Below are positions 7,940 to 18,604 of a stretch of 64,000 nucleotides of DNA, in pieces. The notes under the pieces are model-generated. The model did not search any database, was not told the DNA's origin, and saw only the letters and a list, made by a program, of their open reading frames with translations. The DNA comes from Haemophilus parainfluenzae (GTDB taxonomy: Bacteria; Pseudomonadota; Gammaproteobacteria; Enterobacterales; Pasteurellaceae), in contig NZ_QEPO01000007.1 in NCBI RefSeq assembly GCF_003252725.1, forward strand, positions 1 through 64,000, written 5' to 3'. The position numbers and the translations under genes are program-made. Positions within the stretch are counted from its first letter, which is position 1. Each line of letters opens with the position of its first letter.

Positions 7940-9604
7940 ATGAAAAAATTACTTTGCTCATTATTTGCGCTTTCTGCAATTAGTACTGCAATGGCGCAAG
8001 AAGTGAATATTAAATTATTAGGGACCTCCGATGTTCACGGTCGTATCGTACCTTGGAGCTATGGTGCAGACGTAGAGGACAAATCAGGTTCTTATGCACA
8101 AATTGCAACTTATGTGAAAGATGTACGTAAAAATAATAAAAACGTGGTGTTAGTGGAAGTTGGTGATGCGATCCAAGATAACCAAATCGATGTGTTCGCA
8201 AAAGATAAAAAATATTACAAAGATCACCCAATTCCAAAAGTATTAAACGAAATGAATTATGATATTTTCGTATTGGGTAACCACGAGTTTAACTTTGGGA
8301 TGAAAGCATTAGATGAAATCCTAAAAGATATCAAAGCGAAAAAATTAACTGCAAACTTCTATCATAAGAAAAATGACAAACGTTATATCGATGCGACAAC
8401 CATCATCGAAAAAGATGGCGTGAAGTTAGGGATTATTGGTTTAAGTACCCCAATGTCAGCAAAATTTGAAGAAGACACGGGCAACTTAAAAGACATGAAA
8501 TTTACTTCACCGACAGAAGAAGCGCGTACACAAGTTGAGAAATTAAAAGCAAAAGGCGTGGATGCGATTATTGCGGTGACCCACATGGGTATCGATAATG
8601 AAAACAATATTCCTGATACCGGTATGCGTGATGTGATCAATGCAGTAGATGGTATTGATGTGGTTATTGCAGGTCACATGCACAAAGATGTACCAAGTGA
8701 AACCATTAAAAATACACTAATCACTGAGCCACACCGTTACGGTACCGTGGTATCTGAAGTGGATTTAACTTTTGATATCAACGATAAAAAAGAAGTGAAA
8801 TTAGTGAAGAAAGAATCTAAAACGGTTCCAGTTAAAGCACTTGAAGCAGATAAGAAAATTGTGGAAATCTACAAACCTTATCACGAGAAATTACGTGAAT
8901 TAAACAACGTAGTAATCGGTCAAACAGCGAATGAAATGGTACCTCAAGAGACTAAACACGGTGTATCTGCTGCATTCTCAAAAGATACTGGTTTATCTTC
9001 ATTTATTAATGATGTTGAACAATATTACAGCGGTGCAGATGTGGTGACTTTCTCTTTCGACCATCAAAAAGCACGTATGGATAAAGGCGATATCAAGAAA
9101 AAAGACATCATCTTTAACTATCGTTATGCTGGCGGCGATGTCACCGTTTATGAAATGACCGGTAAACAGTTGAAAGAATATATGGAATGGTCGGCTAACT
9201 ACTTCGATACCATCCAACCGGGTGACACCGAATACCGTTACAATGCGGAACGTAAAAAATCAAAATATGTGACTTATGACATTTTTGGTGGCGTAAATTA
9301 CAAAATTGACTTACGTAATCCACAAGGTAGCAAAATCGTTGATTTAACCCTTGCTGACGGTAAACCGGTAACTGATGATATGAAATTAAAAGTGGGCATG
9401 AACTCATATCGTTTCGCTCAATTAAACGGTAAAGGTGGTATTTGGGAAGGCCAACAAATTCCAGTACTTTGGGAATCTAAAGTGGCAATGGGCCGTGAAA
9501 AAGGCACGATCCAAAATATGATGATCGATTACATCACCAACGTGAAGAAAGGTAAAATCGATGGTCAATCTCACAACCGTTGGGAAATCATTGGATTAAA
9601 CTAA
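7940..9604 (+). CDS. Periplasmic 5'-nucleotidase / metallophosphoesterase (UshA family)
   Basis: 554 residues with a signal peptide (MKKLLCSLFALSAISTAMA, cleavage before QEV). Start follows AAAGGAAA. The N-terminal calcineurin-like domain shows all metal motifs: GTSDVHGR, GDAIQDN, GNHEFNFG, VTHMG and AGHMHKD. The C-terminal 5'-nucleotidase domain follows from about residue 330. It hydrolyses nucleotides in the periplasm so that nucleosides can be taken up, and may help NAD or purine scavenging. It is shorter than H. influenzae NadN (about 600), so it may not be that ortholog. A TATAAT box is at 7887. Monocistronic, with its own terminator. Confidence 0.88.
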   Translation: MKKLLCSLFALSAISTAMAQEVNIKLLGTSDVHGRIVPWSYGADVEDKSGSYAQIATYVKDVRKNNKNVVLVEVGDAIQDNQIDVFAKDKKYYKDHPIPKVLNEMNYDIFVLGNHEFNFGMKALDEILKDIKAKKLTANFYHKKNDKRYIDATTIIEKDGVKLGIIGLSTPMSAKFEEDTGNLKDMKFTSPTEEARTQVEKLKAKGVDAIIAVTHMGIDNENNIPDTGMRDVINAVDGIDVVIAGHMHKDVPSETIKNTLITEPHRYGTVVSEVDLTFDINDKKEVKLVKKESKTVPVKALEADKKIVEIYKPYHEKLRELNNVVIGQTANEMVPQETKHGVSAAFSKDTGLSSFINDVEQYYSGADVVTFSFDHQKARMDKGDIKKKDIIFNYRYAGGDVTVYEMTGKQLKEYMEWSANYFDTIQPGDTEYRYNAERKKSKYVTYDIFGGVNYKIDLRNPQGSKIVDLTLADGKPVTDDMKLKVGMNSYRFAQLNGKGGIWEGQQIPVLWESKVAMGREKGTIQNMMIDYITNVKKGKIDGQSHNRWEIIGLN

Positions 9605-9614
9605 TCTAAATAAA

Positions 9615-9647
9615 ACACCGAAGGCACAAGCTTTCGGTGTTTTTTTA
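9615..9647 (+). terminator. Rho-independent terminator after the 5'-nucleotidase
   Basis: ACACCGAA (9615-9622) pairs with TTCGGTGT (9633-9640), followed by six more T. Standard strong terminator. Confidence 0.9.
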
Positions 9648-9714
9648 TGCGCTTCCCGAACTTTCGTTTTTCCTGGTAGTCAGACGAACAAGATTTATCA
9701 GTAAGGATATTTTA

Positions 9715-11250
9715 ATGAAAAAAGCCACTTTTCTTGCAACCTTTATTGCACTTACACTTTCAACCTCAACACTTGCTATGCCAAATAAACCCGATCCTCT
9801 AGCCAATACCCCTTATTTTAATCAAACAGACAAGGGATTCGATCTTAAATTTACCCCAAAAAACTACCGCACTTTAGAGATAAAAGTAGGGGATTCATCA
9901 GTTAAATTCCGTGCCTTTGAAAAGATTGTGTACGTGGCAAATCCTATCGAGCCAGATTATCAAACCTTAAATATTTATGTTCCGGAAGCTTATTTTAAGG
10001 GTGAAAAAATAAATGGTTATTCAGCTGAAACGGCGCCAATCTTTTTACCTAATGCAGTCGGTGGCTATATGCCGGCTAAAGCGGCAACTTATGATGCTAA
10101 AGGTTTTGGCAGTGGCGATAAACCGAATGCCATTGTGACTGCACTTTCTAAAGGATATGTGGTAGCGAGCGTAGGTGCGCGTGGCCGTACTTTAGAAAAA
10201 GACGGTAAATACACGGGTAAAGCACCTGCAGCAATTGTTGATTTAAAAGCTGCCGTTCGTTATTTGCACGCGAATGATAACGTGATGCCAGGTGATGCGA
10301 AGAAGATTATTTCTAACGGTACCAGTGCGGGTGGCGCATTATCTGCTTTACTAGGTGCAAGTGGTGATAGCAACGATTATGCCGATTATTTAAAACAAGC
10401 TGGTGCAGCCGAGGCGAGCGATACTATTTTTGCGGTATCGGCTTATTGTCCTATTACCAATTTAGAGAATGCAGACAGTGCTTATGAGTGGGAATTTAAC
10501 GGTGTAAATGAATATAGCCGTATGGATATGAGCCGTTTGAATGCCAATAGCTATAATGACCGTTCGCGAGTAGAAAAAGCCAAAATTGAAGGGACATTGT
10601 CTGCAGATGAAATCAAGGTTTCTGATCAACTTAAAGCGGCGTTTCCAGCTTACTTAAATAGCTTGAATTTAAAAGATGAAAAAGGCAACGCCTTAACGTT
10701 AGATGCACAAGGAAATGGCTCTTTCAAAGATTATATGCGTTCAGTGATTGCTTCATCTGCAGATAAAGCCCATAAAAACGGTGCCTCTTTTGATGGTAAA
10801 CCTTGGGTGAAAGTCAGTAAAGATGGTGTAAGCGATATTGATTGGGATGGCTATGTTCACTCCGAAAAACGAATGAAATCTCCCCCTGCGTTTGACGCAT
10901 TGAATTTGAGTTCTGGCGAGAATAATTTATTCGGTACGGAAACGGTAAATAATAAACATTTTACTGCATATTCACTGCAACACAGCACTGAAAAAGGTGA
11001 AATGGCGGATAAACAAATCGTGAAACTCATGAATGCTATGAATTATCTCGATCAGAGTAAAACGCAGCATTGGCGCATCCGTGCGGGAACATCAGATCGT
11101 GATACATCTCATGCGATTAGTGCGATCTTAGCAGTGAAATTACGCATGAATGGTAAGCAAGTTGACTATCAAACTCCTTGGGGTGTACCTCATTCAGGAG
11201 ATTATGATCTCGATGAATTATTTCAATGGATTGATAGCATTTCAAAATAA
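9715..11250 (+). CDS. Tannase-like alpha/beta hydrolase (subtype B tannase family), secreted
   Basis: 511 residues from the ATG after AAGGAT; the frame is open further upstream across the previous terminator, which cannot be coding. A signal peptide is present (MKKATFLATFIALTLSTSTLAM). The nucleophile elbow is GTSAG with Ser204. Likely acid and base lie near TSDRDTSH and WGVPHSGDYD close to the end. The block IFLPNAVGGYMPA and the overall length resemble bacterial subtype B tannases, which split gallate esters. Substrate in this organism is unproven. Monocistronic; uptake sequence at 9866. Confidence 0.7.
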   Translation: MKKATFLATFIALTLSTSTLAMPNKPDPLANTPYFNQTDKGFDLKFTPKNYRTLEIKVGDSSVKFRAFEKIVYVANPIEPDYQTLNIYVPEAYFKGEKINGYSAETAPIFLPNAVGGYMPAKAATYDAKGFGSGDKPNAIVTALSKGYVVASVGARGRTLEKDGKYTGKAPAAIVDLKAAVRYLHANDNVMPGDAKKIISNGTSAGGALSALLGASGDSNDYADYLKQAGAAEASDTIFAVSAYCPITNLENADSAYEWEFNGVNEYSRMDMSRLNANSYNDRSRVEKAKIEGTLSADEIKVSDQLKAAFPAYLNSLNLKDEKGNALTLDAQGNGSFKDYMRSVIASSADKAHKNGASFDGKPWVKVSKDGVSDIDWDGYVHSEKRMKSPPAFDALNLSSGENNLFGTETVNNKHFTAYSLQHSTEKGEMADKQIVKLMNAMNYLDQSKTQHWRIRAGTSDRDTSHAISAILAVKLRMNGKQVDYQTPWGVPHSGDYDLDELFQWIDSISK

Positions 11251-11260
11251 CTGAAAAACC

Positions 11261-11302
11261 AACCGCACTTTGAGGCAATTGAATCAAGTGCGGTTATTTT
11301 TT
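11261..11302 (+). terminator. Terminator built from an inverted uptake-sequence pair
   Basis: AACCGCACTT (11261-11270) and AAGTGCGGTT (11286-11295) form a 10-bp stem with a 15-base loop, followed by ATTTTTTCTTTG. Confidence 0.85.
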
Positions 11303-11394
11303 CTTTGTTTTCAGCTAAAACTTGCAAATAATCAAGGTAAAATTGAGTTCAACGTAGTAAACTACAAGCACTTTTATCCTTTAGGAGATGACAA

Positions 11395-12066
11395 ATGAAA
11401 CCTTATTTAATCGCCCCTTCTATCCTTTCTGCAGATCTTGCTCGTCTTGGTGATGATGTGCAAAACGTATTGAATGCCGGTGCGGATGTAATTCATTTTG
11501 ATGTAATGGATAATCACTATGTGCCGAATTTAACCTTTGGCCCCGCCGTGTGTAAAGCTTTGCGTGATTACGGTATTAAAGCACCTATTGATGTGCATTT
11601 AATGGTGAAACCCGTCGATCGTATCATTCCTGATTTTGCCAAAGCCGGTGCAGATTACATTACATTTCATCCTGAAGCCAGTGAACATATTGACCGCTCT
11701 TTACAGCTCATTCGTGATCACGGTTGTAAATCTGGTTTAGTGTTTAATCCAGCGACGCCATTAAGTTATTTGGATTATGTATTAGATAAGGTGGATGTGA
11801 TTTTGTTAATGTCCGTGAATCCAGGATTTGGTGGTCAATCTTTTTTACCTTCCACATTGAAAAAATTACAACAGGCACGTCGTCTGATTGATGAAAGTGG
11901 TTTAGATATCCGTTTAGAAGTTGATGGTGGGGTAAAAGTAGATAATATTGCAGAAATTGCCGCAGCCGGTGCAGATATGTTTGTGGCAGGCTCAGCGATT
12001 TTTGGTAAACCAAATTATAAACAAATCATTGATCAAATGCGTACGCAATTAGCGTCAGTAAAATAA
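11395..12066 (+). CDS. rpe: Ribulose-phosphate 3-epimerase
   Basis: 223 residues, the family length. TIM-barrel enzyme interconverting ribulose-5-phosphate and xylulose-5-phosphate in the pentose phosphate pathway. The metal and catalytic motifs are visible: [33 protein letters not shown] and VDGGVK near residue 180. AGGAGATG precedes the ATG. It forms a two-gene unit with gph 12 bases downstream. Confidence 0.97.
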   Translation: MKPYLIAPSILSADLARLGDDVQNVLNAGADVIHFDVMDNHYVPNLTFGPAVCKALRDYGIKAPIDVHLMVKPVDRIIPDFAKAGADYITFHPEASEHIDRSLQLIRDHGCKSGLVFNPATPLSYLDYVLDKVDVILLMSVNPGFGGQSFLPSTLKKLQQARRLIDESGLDIRLEVDGGVKVDNIAEIAAAGADMFVAGSAIFGKPNYKQIIDQMRTQLASVK

Positions 12067-12078
12067 AAGGTAGTATTA

Positions 12079-12753
12079 ATGAAGACTCAATTTAAAGTTA
12101 TCGGTTTTGATTTAGATGGTACGCTCGTGAATAGCTTGCCGGATTTAGCATTATCTGTGAATTCAGCATTAGCGGATTTTGGTTTTGCACCAGCATCAGA
12201 AGCACAGGTTTTAACTTGGATTGGTAATGGCGCACCTGTATTAATTGCGCGTGCTTTAAAATGGACGGAAGAGCAAACAGGTAAAACATTCTCTGAGGCT
12301 GAAATCGAGCAAGTGAAAGAGCGCTTTAATGTGCATTATGCTGAAAATCTTTGCAATGTGAGTCGTTTATATCCAAATGTAAAAGAAACATTGGAAACTT
12401 TGAAAGCTCGTGGTTATACCTTAGCTGTAGTAACGAACAAACCAACTCGTCACGTTCAGCCTGTATTGGCGGCATTTGGTATCGATCATTTATTCAGTGA
12501 AATGCTTGGTGGACAATCATTACCGGCGATTAAACCACATCCAGGCCCATTGTATTATTTGTGCGGTAAATTTGGCGTAGAACCTCGCCAAGTATTGTTT
12601 GTAGGTGACTCTCGAAATGACATTCTCGCGGCACATTCAGCAGGTTGTCCGGTTGTGGGGTTAACTTACGGATACAATTACAACATTCCGATTGCTGAAT
12701 CAAACCCAGATTGGGTGTTTGATGACTTTGCGAAGTTATTAGAGATTCTTTAA
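12079..12753 (+). CDS. gph: Phosphoglycolate phosphatase
   Basis: 224 residues, HAD superfamily. Motif I is GFDLDGTLVNS (nucleophile Asp near residue 10), motif II VVTNKP, motif III with Lys in IKPHPGP, motif IV FVGDSRND. It removes the phosphate of 2-phosphoglycolate formed during DNA repair. The rpe-gph pairing is conserved in gammaproteobacteria and supports the assignment over other HAD phosphatases. Confidence 0.95.
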   Translation: MKTQFKVIGFDLDGTLVNSLPDLALSVNSALADFGFAPASEAQVLTWIGNGAPVLIARALKWTEEQTGKTFSEAEIEQVKERFNVHYAENLCNVSRLYPNVKETLETLKARGYTLAVVTNKPTRHVQPVLAAFGIDHLFSEMLGGQSLPAIKPHPGPLYYLCGKFGVEPRQVLFVGDSRNDILAAHSAGCPVVGLTYGYNYNIPIAESNPDWVFDDFAKLLEIL

Positions 12754-12769
12754 TCTATCTTAAAGCGTA

Positions 12770-12800
12770 AAATGCGGTCAAAAATGACCGCATTTTTTCT
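12770..12800. terminator. Bidirectional terminator between gph and a convergent methyltransferase
   Basis: AAATGCGGTCA (12770-12780) pairs with TGACCGCATTT (12785-12795), with A-rich and T-rich flanks on both sides. The arms are an uptake-sequence variant with one base changed (AATGCGGT). Confidence 0.88.
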
Positions 12801-13597
12801 TAAACCTCCCACCAAATCAACGCCCATTTACGTTGTCCGTGTTTTATCGGTTCATTGGTTATTTGTTTTTGTTGATAGAATTTTGCTAAATCTTGTTTTT
12901 CTTTTTCAGTGAGATTGCCGAGAGAAAACTCCACAGAATTTAATAAATCCTCAAAGGTTTCACCTTGGAAATGGCCTGATTCGGTTTCAATAAAACTCAC
13001 ATTCGCGTGAATGCCTTTTTGGTAAAGGCGATTAACTAAATAAATATAAGTCGGAAAGCCCACATCATCACGACCAATGGCTTCAAATACGCCTTCATCG
13101 AGAAAATGACGTTGTGTCACCGAGGTTAAAAAGACGCGTTTTTTCGCCTTACTTTGCAGCTTTTCAATCATGTCATCCAAATCATCCACAAGCGTCGAGC
13201 GAGAGGCGAGTATCACATCCGCTTGAGGCACATCATCCCAGTTATCCGACCATGATTTATGTAGAAGGGTAATATTATTCAGTTGATGCTTCTCTTTATA
13301 TTGCTGCACCATATCCAACATTCCTTGGCTGTAATCGAGGGCATACACAGCTTGGCATTGTTGGGCTAAAGGAATCACAAAGGTGCCGGGGCCACAGCCG
13401 ATATCTAATACGGTTTCATTGGGTTGCACATTCATGGCTTTAAGTAAGGTCTCGTTATAACGACTTGGTTTGCCTACTAAATTCTCAGCCATTTTAGGGG
13501 CTTTTTTATCCCACTTTGTGGACGGAAGATTATAGTGATTACAGTCTTTCAGATGTTGTTGATAGAGATCGTTGAAATTGATGTCATTGATGATCAT
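12800..13597 (-). CDS. Class I SAM-dependent methyltransferase
   Basis: 265 residues from the ATG at 13597. Rossmann motif I is VLDIGCGPGTFVIPLA, followed by VYALDYSQGML and a motif II-like ADVILASRS. The frame is open 27 codons further upstream, through an uptake sequence that would read LTALWG. The shorter start fits the methyltransferase N-terminus better, but the longer one cannot be excluded. The substrate is not evident. It is divergent from purL and shares its control region. Confidence 0.8.
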   Translation of the reverse strand: MIINDINFNDLYQQHLKDCNHYNLPSTKWDKKAPKMAENLVGKPSRYNETLLKAMNVQPNETVLDIGCGPGTFVIPLAQQCQAVYALDYSQGMLDMVQQYKEKHQLNNITLLHKSWSDNWDDVPQADVILASRSTLVDDLDDMIEKLQSKAKKRVFLTSVTQRHFLDEGVFEAIGRDDVGFPTYIYLVNRLYQKGIHANVSFIETESGHFQGETFEDLLNSVEFSLGNLTEKEKQDLAKFYQQKQITNEPIKHGQRKWALIWWEV

Positions 13598-13691
13598 AGT
13601 GACGCCCCAAAGTGCGGTTAGTTTTAGGATTGTTTTAAATTGCTTGATGATTATATGCTTTCTCCCATTTAAAATCATTTGAAAATGATTG

Positions 13692-13707
13692 ACGCAAACG
13701 TTTTCGT
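13692..13707. promoter_or_regulatory. PurR operator upstream of purL
   Basis: ACGCAAACGTTTTCGT matches the PUR box consensus ACGCAAACGTTTGCGT in 15 of 16 positions. It overlaps the expected -35 of a promoter whose -10 is TATAAT at 13724-13729. Repression by PurR with hypoxanthine or guanine is the established mechanism for purL in gammaproteobacteria. Confidence 0.85.
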
Positions 13708-13771
13708 TTTGGTGTTTTTCCTTTATAATAGCCCGCGATTTTTACCTCAAACACAACTCAAAGGTACCCGT

Positions 13772-16700
13772 ATGTTTCAAACTTTTCGTGGCTCACCCGC
13801 CCTTTCTGAATTCCGTATCCAAGGCTTAATGCAAAAATTCCAACAAAATCAATTACCGGTGAAATCGGTTTATGCTGAATATTTGCATTTTGTGGAATTA
13901 AATCGACCGCTTGTTAGCGAGCAGGAAGCTAAGTTAAAAGCATTGTTACATTACGGCCCAACCTTGGCTGAACACGATGCCAAAGGCGAAACTTTTATCG
14001 TGATTCCACGCGTTGGCACGATTTCTTCTTGGTCTTCTAAAGCGACCGATATTGCGCATAACTGTGGTTTAAGTGAAGTGGAGCGTATTGAGCGTGGTTT
14101 GGCGTATTATTTTGAGTTAAGCCAACCGCTTGATGAAAAAACAACAGAAAAATTGACCGCACTTTTACATGACCGAATGATGGAAACGGTGGTGCGCAAT
14201 CCGCAAGATGCGGAAATTTTATTCCGTCATCAAGATCCGAAACCGTTTAAAACGGTCGATATTTTAAAAGGTGGACGTGAAGCCTTGGCCACAGCCAACG
14301 TAGAATTAGGTTTGGCACTGGCAGAAGATGAAATTGATTATTTGGTGGAAAACTTCACCCAATTAGGGCGCAATCCGCACGATATTGAACTTTATATGTT
14401 CGCACAAGCCAACTCTGAGCACTGCCGCCATAAAATCTTTAATGCGGATTGGATTATCGACGGCAAAAAACAGGGTAAATCCCTGTTTAAGATGATTAAA
14501 AATACCTTTGAGAAAACCCCTGATTTCGTGCTTTCAGCCTATAAAGATAATGCTGCAGTAATGGAAGGCTCAAAAGTCGGCCGTTTCTTTGCTGACCAAG
14601 ATGGGCAATATCGCTATCACAATGAAGATGCACATATCTTAATGAAAGTGGAAACCCACAACCATCCAACGGCGATTTCGCCATTTCCAGGTGCGGCAAC
14701 AGGTTCAGGCGGTGAAATTCGTGATGAAGGTGCAACAGGTCGTGGTGCAAAACCTAAAGCAGGTTTAACCGGTTTCTCTGTATCAAACTTAGTCATTCCA
14801 AACTTTGAGCAACCTTGGGAAAATCCACTTTCCAAACCAAACCGTATTGCTTCAGCCTTAGATATTATGATTGAAGGCCCATTAGGTGGCGCAGCATTTA
14901 ACAATGAATTTGGTCGCCCTGCGTTATTGGGTTATTTCCGTACCTATGAAGAGAAAGTCAACAGCTTCAACGGCGAAGAAGTGCGTGGTTATCACAAACC
15001 GATTATGTTAGCGGGCGGTATCGGTAATATTCGTGGCGAACATGTTCAAAAAGGCGAAATTCCAGTCGGTGCGAAATTGATCGTATTAGGTGGCCCAGCA
15101 ATGAACATCGGCTTAGGCGGTGGGGCAGCTTCTTCCATGGACAGCGGGAAATCAAAAGAAGATTTAGATTTTGCCTCTGTTCAACGTGAAAACCCAGAAA
15201 TGGAACGCCGCTGCCAAGAGGTGATTGACCGCTGCTGGCAATTAGGTGATGAAAACCCAATTCTCTTTATTCACGATGTGGGTGCTGGCGGTTTATCCAA
15301 TGCGATGCCTGAATTGGTGCACGATGGCGAACGTGGCGGTAAATTTGATTTACGCTCCATCCTTTGCGATGAAAAAGGCATGTCACCATTGGAAATTTGG
15401 TGTAACGAATCGCAAGAACGTTATGTCTTAGCGGTTGCGCCAGAAAAACTCGAATTATTTACCGCACTTTGTGAACGTGAGCGTGCGCCGTTTGCGGTCA
15501 TTGGCGAGGCAACTGAAGAAAAACATTTAACCTTACACGATAGCCATTTCGACAATAATCCAATTGATTTGCCAATGAATGTGTTATTAGGTAAAACCCC
15601 GAAAATGACGCGTGAGGTTTCGTCAAAAACTGTCGAAAATCGACCGCTTGCAACGGAAAATATTCAATTAAAAGAAGCCTTCCATCGCGTATTACGCTTA
15701 CCGGTGGTGGCAGAAAAAACTTTCTTAATTACTATTGGCGACCGTTCGGTAACGGGTATGGTGGCGCGTGATCAAATGGTCGGTCCGTGGCAAATTCCCG
15801 TGTCTGATGTGGCTGTCACAACTGCATCATTAGACAGCTATCACGGTGAAGCCATGGCAATGGGCGAACGTGCACCCGTGGCATTATTAGACTTCGGGGC
15901 TTCTGCACGTTTAGCGGTAGCAGAATCCATTACTAACATTGCTGGCACCAACATTGGCGATATTAAACGTATCAAACTTTCTGCAAACTGGATGTCGGCA
16001 GCGGGTCACGGTGGTGAAGATGCCGGCTTATATGAAGCCGTAAAAGCGGTGGGTGAAGAACTTTGCCCAGCATTAGGTATTACCATTCCAGTGGGTAAAG
16101 ACTCTATGTCGATGAAAACAACTTGGGAAGAAAATGGTGAGAAAAAATCAGTAACAGCTCCGCTTTCTCTAGTGATTTCATCTTTTGCCCGCGTGGAAGA
16201 TGTCCGCAAAACCGTGACACCTCAATTACGCACAGACAAAGGCGCAAGCCGTCTATTGTTAATTGATTTAGGCGAAAGAAAAAATCGCTTAGGCGCGACT
16301 GCACTTGCGCAAGTGTATAAACAATTAGGTGACAAACCAGCCGATGTGGTGAACGTAGCCAAACTGAAAAACTTCTTTGATGCAATGCAAGCATTGGTGG
16401 CAGAACGTAAATTATTGGCTTACCACGACCGTTCAGACGGTGGTTTAATTACTACGCTTGTAGAAATGGCATTTGCGGGTAACTGTGGCGTGGATGTGGA
16501 TATTTCTGCATTAGGCGACAATGATTTAGCCGTGTTATTCAATGAAGAATTAGGTGCGGTGATCCAAGTATCAGAAAGTGAATTAAGCGCCGTGCGTGAG
16601 GTATTAAAAGCCCATGACTTGCTTGGCTTAACTTATGAACTCGGTTCTGTAAGCTCAGAAGATCGTTTTGAAATCACGCGCGGTAGCAAAAAACTATTAA

Positions 16701-17665
16701 GTGAAAAACGTTCTGAATTACGCGGTATTTGGGCAGAACTCACTCACCAAATGCAACGCTTACGTGATAACCCAGAATGTGCTGACCAAGAATTTGAAGC
16801 GAAAAAAACAACGGACAACAAAGGCTTATCCGCTCATTTAACTTATGATGTGAATGAAGATATTGCCGCGCCGTACATCAGCAAAGGCGTGAAACCGAAA
16901 GTAGCCGTATTGCGTGAACAAGGCGTAAACAGTCATGTTGAAATGGCAGCCGCTTTTGACCGTGCAGGCTTTGCGGCGATTGATGTTCACATGAGCGATT
17001 TAATGGTAGGCCGTTACAACTTAAACGACTTCAACGCGATGGTGGCTTGTGGTGGCTTCTCTTACGGTGACGTATTAGGCGCTGGCGGCGGTTGGGCGAA
17101 ATCCATTTTATTTAACCCACAATTACGCGATCAATTCAGCCAATTCTTCGCCAATGAAAACACCCTTTCATTAGGTGTATGTAACGGTTGTCAATTTATC
17201 TCCACCCTGGCGGAAATTATCCCTGGTGCAGAAAACTGGCCACGTTTCGTGCGTAATAAATCAGAACGTTTTGAAGCCCGTGCTGCGATGGTGAAAATCA
17301 ACGACACCAACTCATTGTGGTTTAAAGGCATGGCAGGTTCACATATGCCGATTGCAGTTGCTCATGGTGAGGGGCGCGTAGAATTCAAAACGCCTGAGAA
17401 TTTGACCGCACTTCAAGCGCAAAACTTGATTGTGGCGCAATATATCGACAGCCATTTAAACGTGACTGAAACCTATCCGGCTAACCCGAACGGTTCGGCA
17501 TTAGGTATTACCGCAATTTCTAACGTGGACGGTCGTATTGCCGCGATGATGCCACACCCAGAACGTGTATTCCGTGCCGTGAGCAATTCATGGTATCCAG
17601 AAGATTGGTCTGAAGATGGTGCTTGGATGCGAATTTTTAGAAATGCGAGAGTGAATTTCAAATAA
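13772..17665 (+). CDS. purL: Phosphoribosylformylglycinamidine synthase (FGAM synthase)
   Basis: 1297 residues from the ATG giving [16 protein letters not shown], which aligns with the E. coli start; the frame is open upstream but that stretch contains the promoter. Large single-chain PurL: N-terminal domain, linker, two AIRS-like halves (for example [20 protein letters not shown]), and a C-terminal glutamine amidotransferase. The amidotransferase nucleophile is Cys1137 in LGVCNGCQF, with the His-Glu pair in PHPERV. ATP-dependent fourth step of purine synthesis. Several uptake sequences (14156, 15461, 17405) are inside the gene. A decayed second copy of its last about 120 bases lies near 18605-18735. 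Confidence 0.98.
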   Translation: MFQTFRGSPALSEFRIQGLMQKFQQNQLPVKSVYAEYLHFVELNRPLVSEQEAKLKALLHYGPTLAEHDAKGETFIVIPRVGTISSWSSKATDIAHNCGLSEVERIERGLAYYFELSQPLDEKTTEKLTALLHDRMMETVVRNPQDAEILFRHQDPKPFKTVDILKGGREALATANVELGLALAEDEIDYLVENFTQLGRNPHDIELYMFAQANSEHCRHKIFNADWIIDGKKQGKSLFKMIKNTFEKTPDFVLSAYKDNAAVMEGSKVGRFFADQDGQYRYHNEDAHILMKVETHNHPTAISPFPGAATGSGGEIRDEGATGRGAKPKAGLTGFSVSNLVIPNFEQPWENPLSKPNRIASALDIMIEGPLGGAAFNNEFGRPALLGYFRTYEEKVNSFNGEEVRGYHKPIMLAGGIGNIRGEHVQKGEIPVGAKLIVLGGPAMNIGLGGGAASSMDSGKSKEDLDFASVQRENPEMERRCQEVIDRCWQLGDENPILFIHDVGAGGLSNAMPELVHDGERGGKFDLRSILCDEKGMSPLEIWCNESQERYVLAVAPEKLELFTALCERERAPFAVIGEATEEKHLTLHDSHFDNNPIDLPMNVLLGKTPKMTREVSSKTVENRPLATENIQLKEAFHRVLRLPVVAEKTFLITIGDRSVTGMVARDQMVGPWQIPVSDVAVTTASLDSYHGEAMAMGERAPVALLDFGASARLAVAESITNIAGTNIGDIKRIKLSANWMSAAGHGGEDAGLYEAVKAVGEELCPALGITIPVGKDSMSMKTTWEENGEKKSVTAPLSLVISSFARVEDVRKTVTPQLRTDKGASRLLLIDLGERKNRLGATALAQVYKQLGDKPADVVNVAKLKNFFDAMQALVAERKLLAYHDRSDGGLITTLVEMAFAGNCGVDVDISALGDNDLAVLFNEELGAVIQVSESELSAVREVLKAHDLLGLTYELGSVSSEDRFEITRGSKKLLSEKRSELRGIWAELTHQMQRLRDNPECADQEFEAKKTTDNKGLSAHLTYDVNEDIAAPYISKGVKPKVAVLREQGVNSHVEMAAAFDRAGFAAIDVHMSDLMVGRYNLNDFNAMVACGGFSYGDVLGAGGGWAKSILFNPQLRDQFSQFFANENTLSLGVCNGCQFISTLAEIIPGAENWPRFVRNKSERFEARAAMVKINDTNSLWFKGMAGSHMPIAVAHGEGRVEFKTPENLTALQAQNLIVAQYIDSHLNVTETYPANPNGSALGITAISNVDGRIAAMMPHPERVFRAVSNSWYPEDWSEDGAWMRIFRNARVNFK

Positions 17666-17699
17666 TGTGAAATTGATCACGGAAAATTAATTAAAAATA

Positions 17700-17732
17700 A
17701 GAGATACTAAGAAATTGGTATCTCTTTTTTTA
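17700..17732 (+). terminator. Terminator after purL
   Basis: AGAGATAC (17700-17707) pairs with GTATCTCT (17718-17725), followed by a run of T. Confidence 0.88.
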
Positions 17733-17761
17733 TTGCATAAATCTGATCAATAAAAAATACC

Positions 17762-17786
17762 AACAATATTAGCGAGTAATATTGTT
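17762..17786. promoter_or_regulatory. 9-bp perfect inverted repeat upstream of the DUF417 gene
   Basis: AACAATATT (17762-17770) and AATATTGTT (17778-17786) around a 7-base spacer, 82 bases before the gene. No T tract follows, so an operator is more likely than a terminator. The binding protein is unknown. Confidence 0.4.
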
Positions 17787-17867
17787 AATGATTTATATAA
17801 ATATTTTATATAAAAATTCTTGGACATTACGTCCGTTATATCAATTGAACTATATAAGGAGTTCTGA

Positions 17868-18497
17868 ATGAGTAGTTTAGTTACATTGCTAGCTAATATT
17901 GTTGCGCCATTGCAACGTCAATTTATTAACTTTATCCGCATTGCCATTTGTGTTGTGATGGTTTGGATTGGTGGTTTAAAAGTTTGCCAATATGAGGCAG
18001 ATGGTATCGCACACTTTGTGTCAAATAGTCCTTTCTTAAGCTTCCTTTACAAAAACGGTGCAAATGAAGTAACAAATGATAAGGGTGTTTTAGTAAAAGA
18101 ATATACCTTATATAAAAACCCTGAAGGCAAAATGGTCGCAAAAAATATTGAGTGGCATAAAGCCAACGGCACCTATACCGCTTCTTATATTATTGGTGCA
18201 ATCATTGTGACAATTGGTATTTTAGTATTAGCGGGCATTTGGTCTCCAACATTAGGTTTATTCGGAGGCTTACTCACCTTTGGTATGTCGATAGTCACGC
18301 TGTCGTTCCTGATATTTACGCCAGAAACCTGGGTACCTAATTTAGGCGGGGACTTCCCAACGCCTAATTATGGCTTCCCATATCTCTCAGGTGCTGGCCG
18401 ACTCGTGATTAAAGATATTATTATGATGGCGGGTGGCTTAGTTGCTGCAGCAGAATGTGCGAAACGTTATTTAGAGAATAAAAAGCAGTTTGCTTAA
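17868..18497 (+). CDS. DUF417 family inner-membrane protein (YkgB/RclC-like)
   Basis: 209 residues with about four membrane helices. The N-terminal region FIRIAICVVMVWIGGLKVCQYEADGI and the following FVSNSPFLSFLY are hallmarks of DUF417. The E. coli relative RclC belongs to the reactive-chlorine resistance operon; the biochemical role is not known. AAGGAG precedes the ATG. It stands alone between purL and a decayed copy of the purL 3' end, which suggests it arrived by recombination at purL (inference). Confidence 0.85.
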   Translation: MSSLVTLLANIVAPLQRQFINFIRIAICVVMVWIGGLKVCQYEADGIAHFVSNSPFLSFLYKNGANEVTNDKGVLVKEYTLYKNPEGKMVAKNIEWHKANGTYTASYIIGAIIVTIGILVLAGIWSPTLGLFGGLLTFGMSIVTLSFLIFTPETWVPNLGGDFPTPNYGFPYLSGAGRLVIKDIIMMAGGLVAAAECAKRYLENKKQFA

Positions 18498-18511
18498 TAG
18501 CTAGATTTTAA

Positions 18512-18545
18512 AAGGCTTGCTGGGATAAATGGCAAGTCTTTTTTG
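18512..18545 (+). terminator. Terminator after the DUF417 gene
   Basis: AAGGCTTGC (18512-18520) pairs with GCAAGTCTT (18532-18540) with one G-T pair, followed by TTTTTGTT. Confidence 0.75.
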
Positions 18546-18604
18546 TTATTAAGGAATAAAATTGAATAATAAAGAATGGTTTAATCGCATTCTCAAGCTA
18601 ATCA

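Noticed and set aside
13598-13678. 27-codon upstream extension of the methyltransferase
   Set aside because: It includes an uptake sequence and AT-rich leader; kept only as an alternative start in the entry.
16104-16394. Antisense frames inside purL (also 14496-14904)
   Set aside because: Shadows of the purL codon usage; no start signals.
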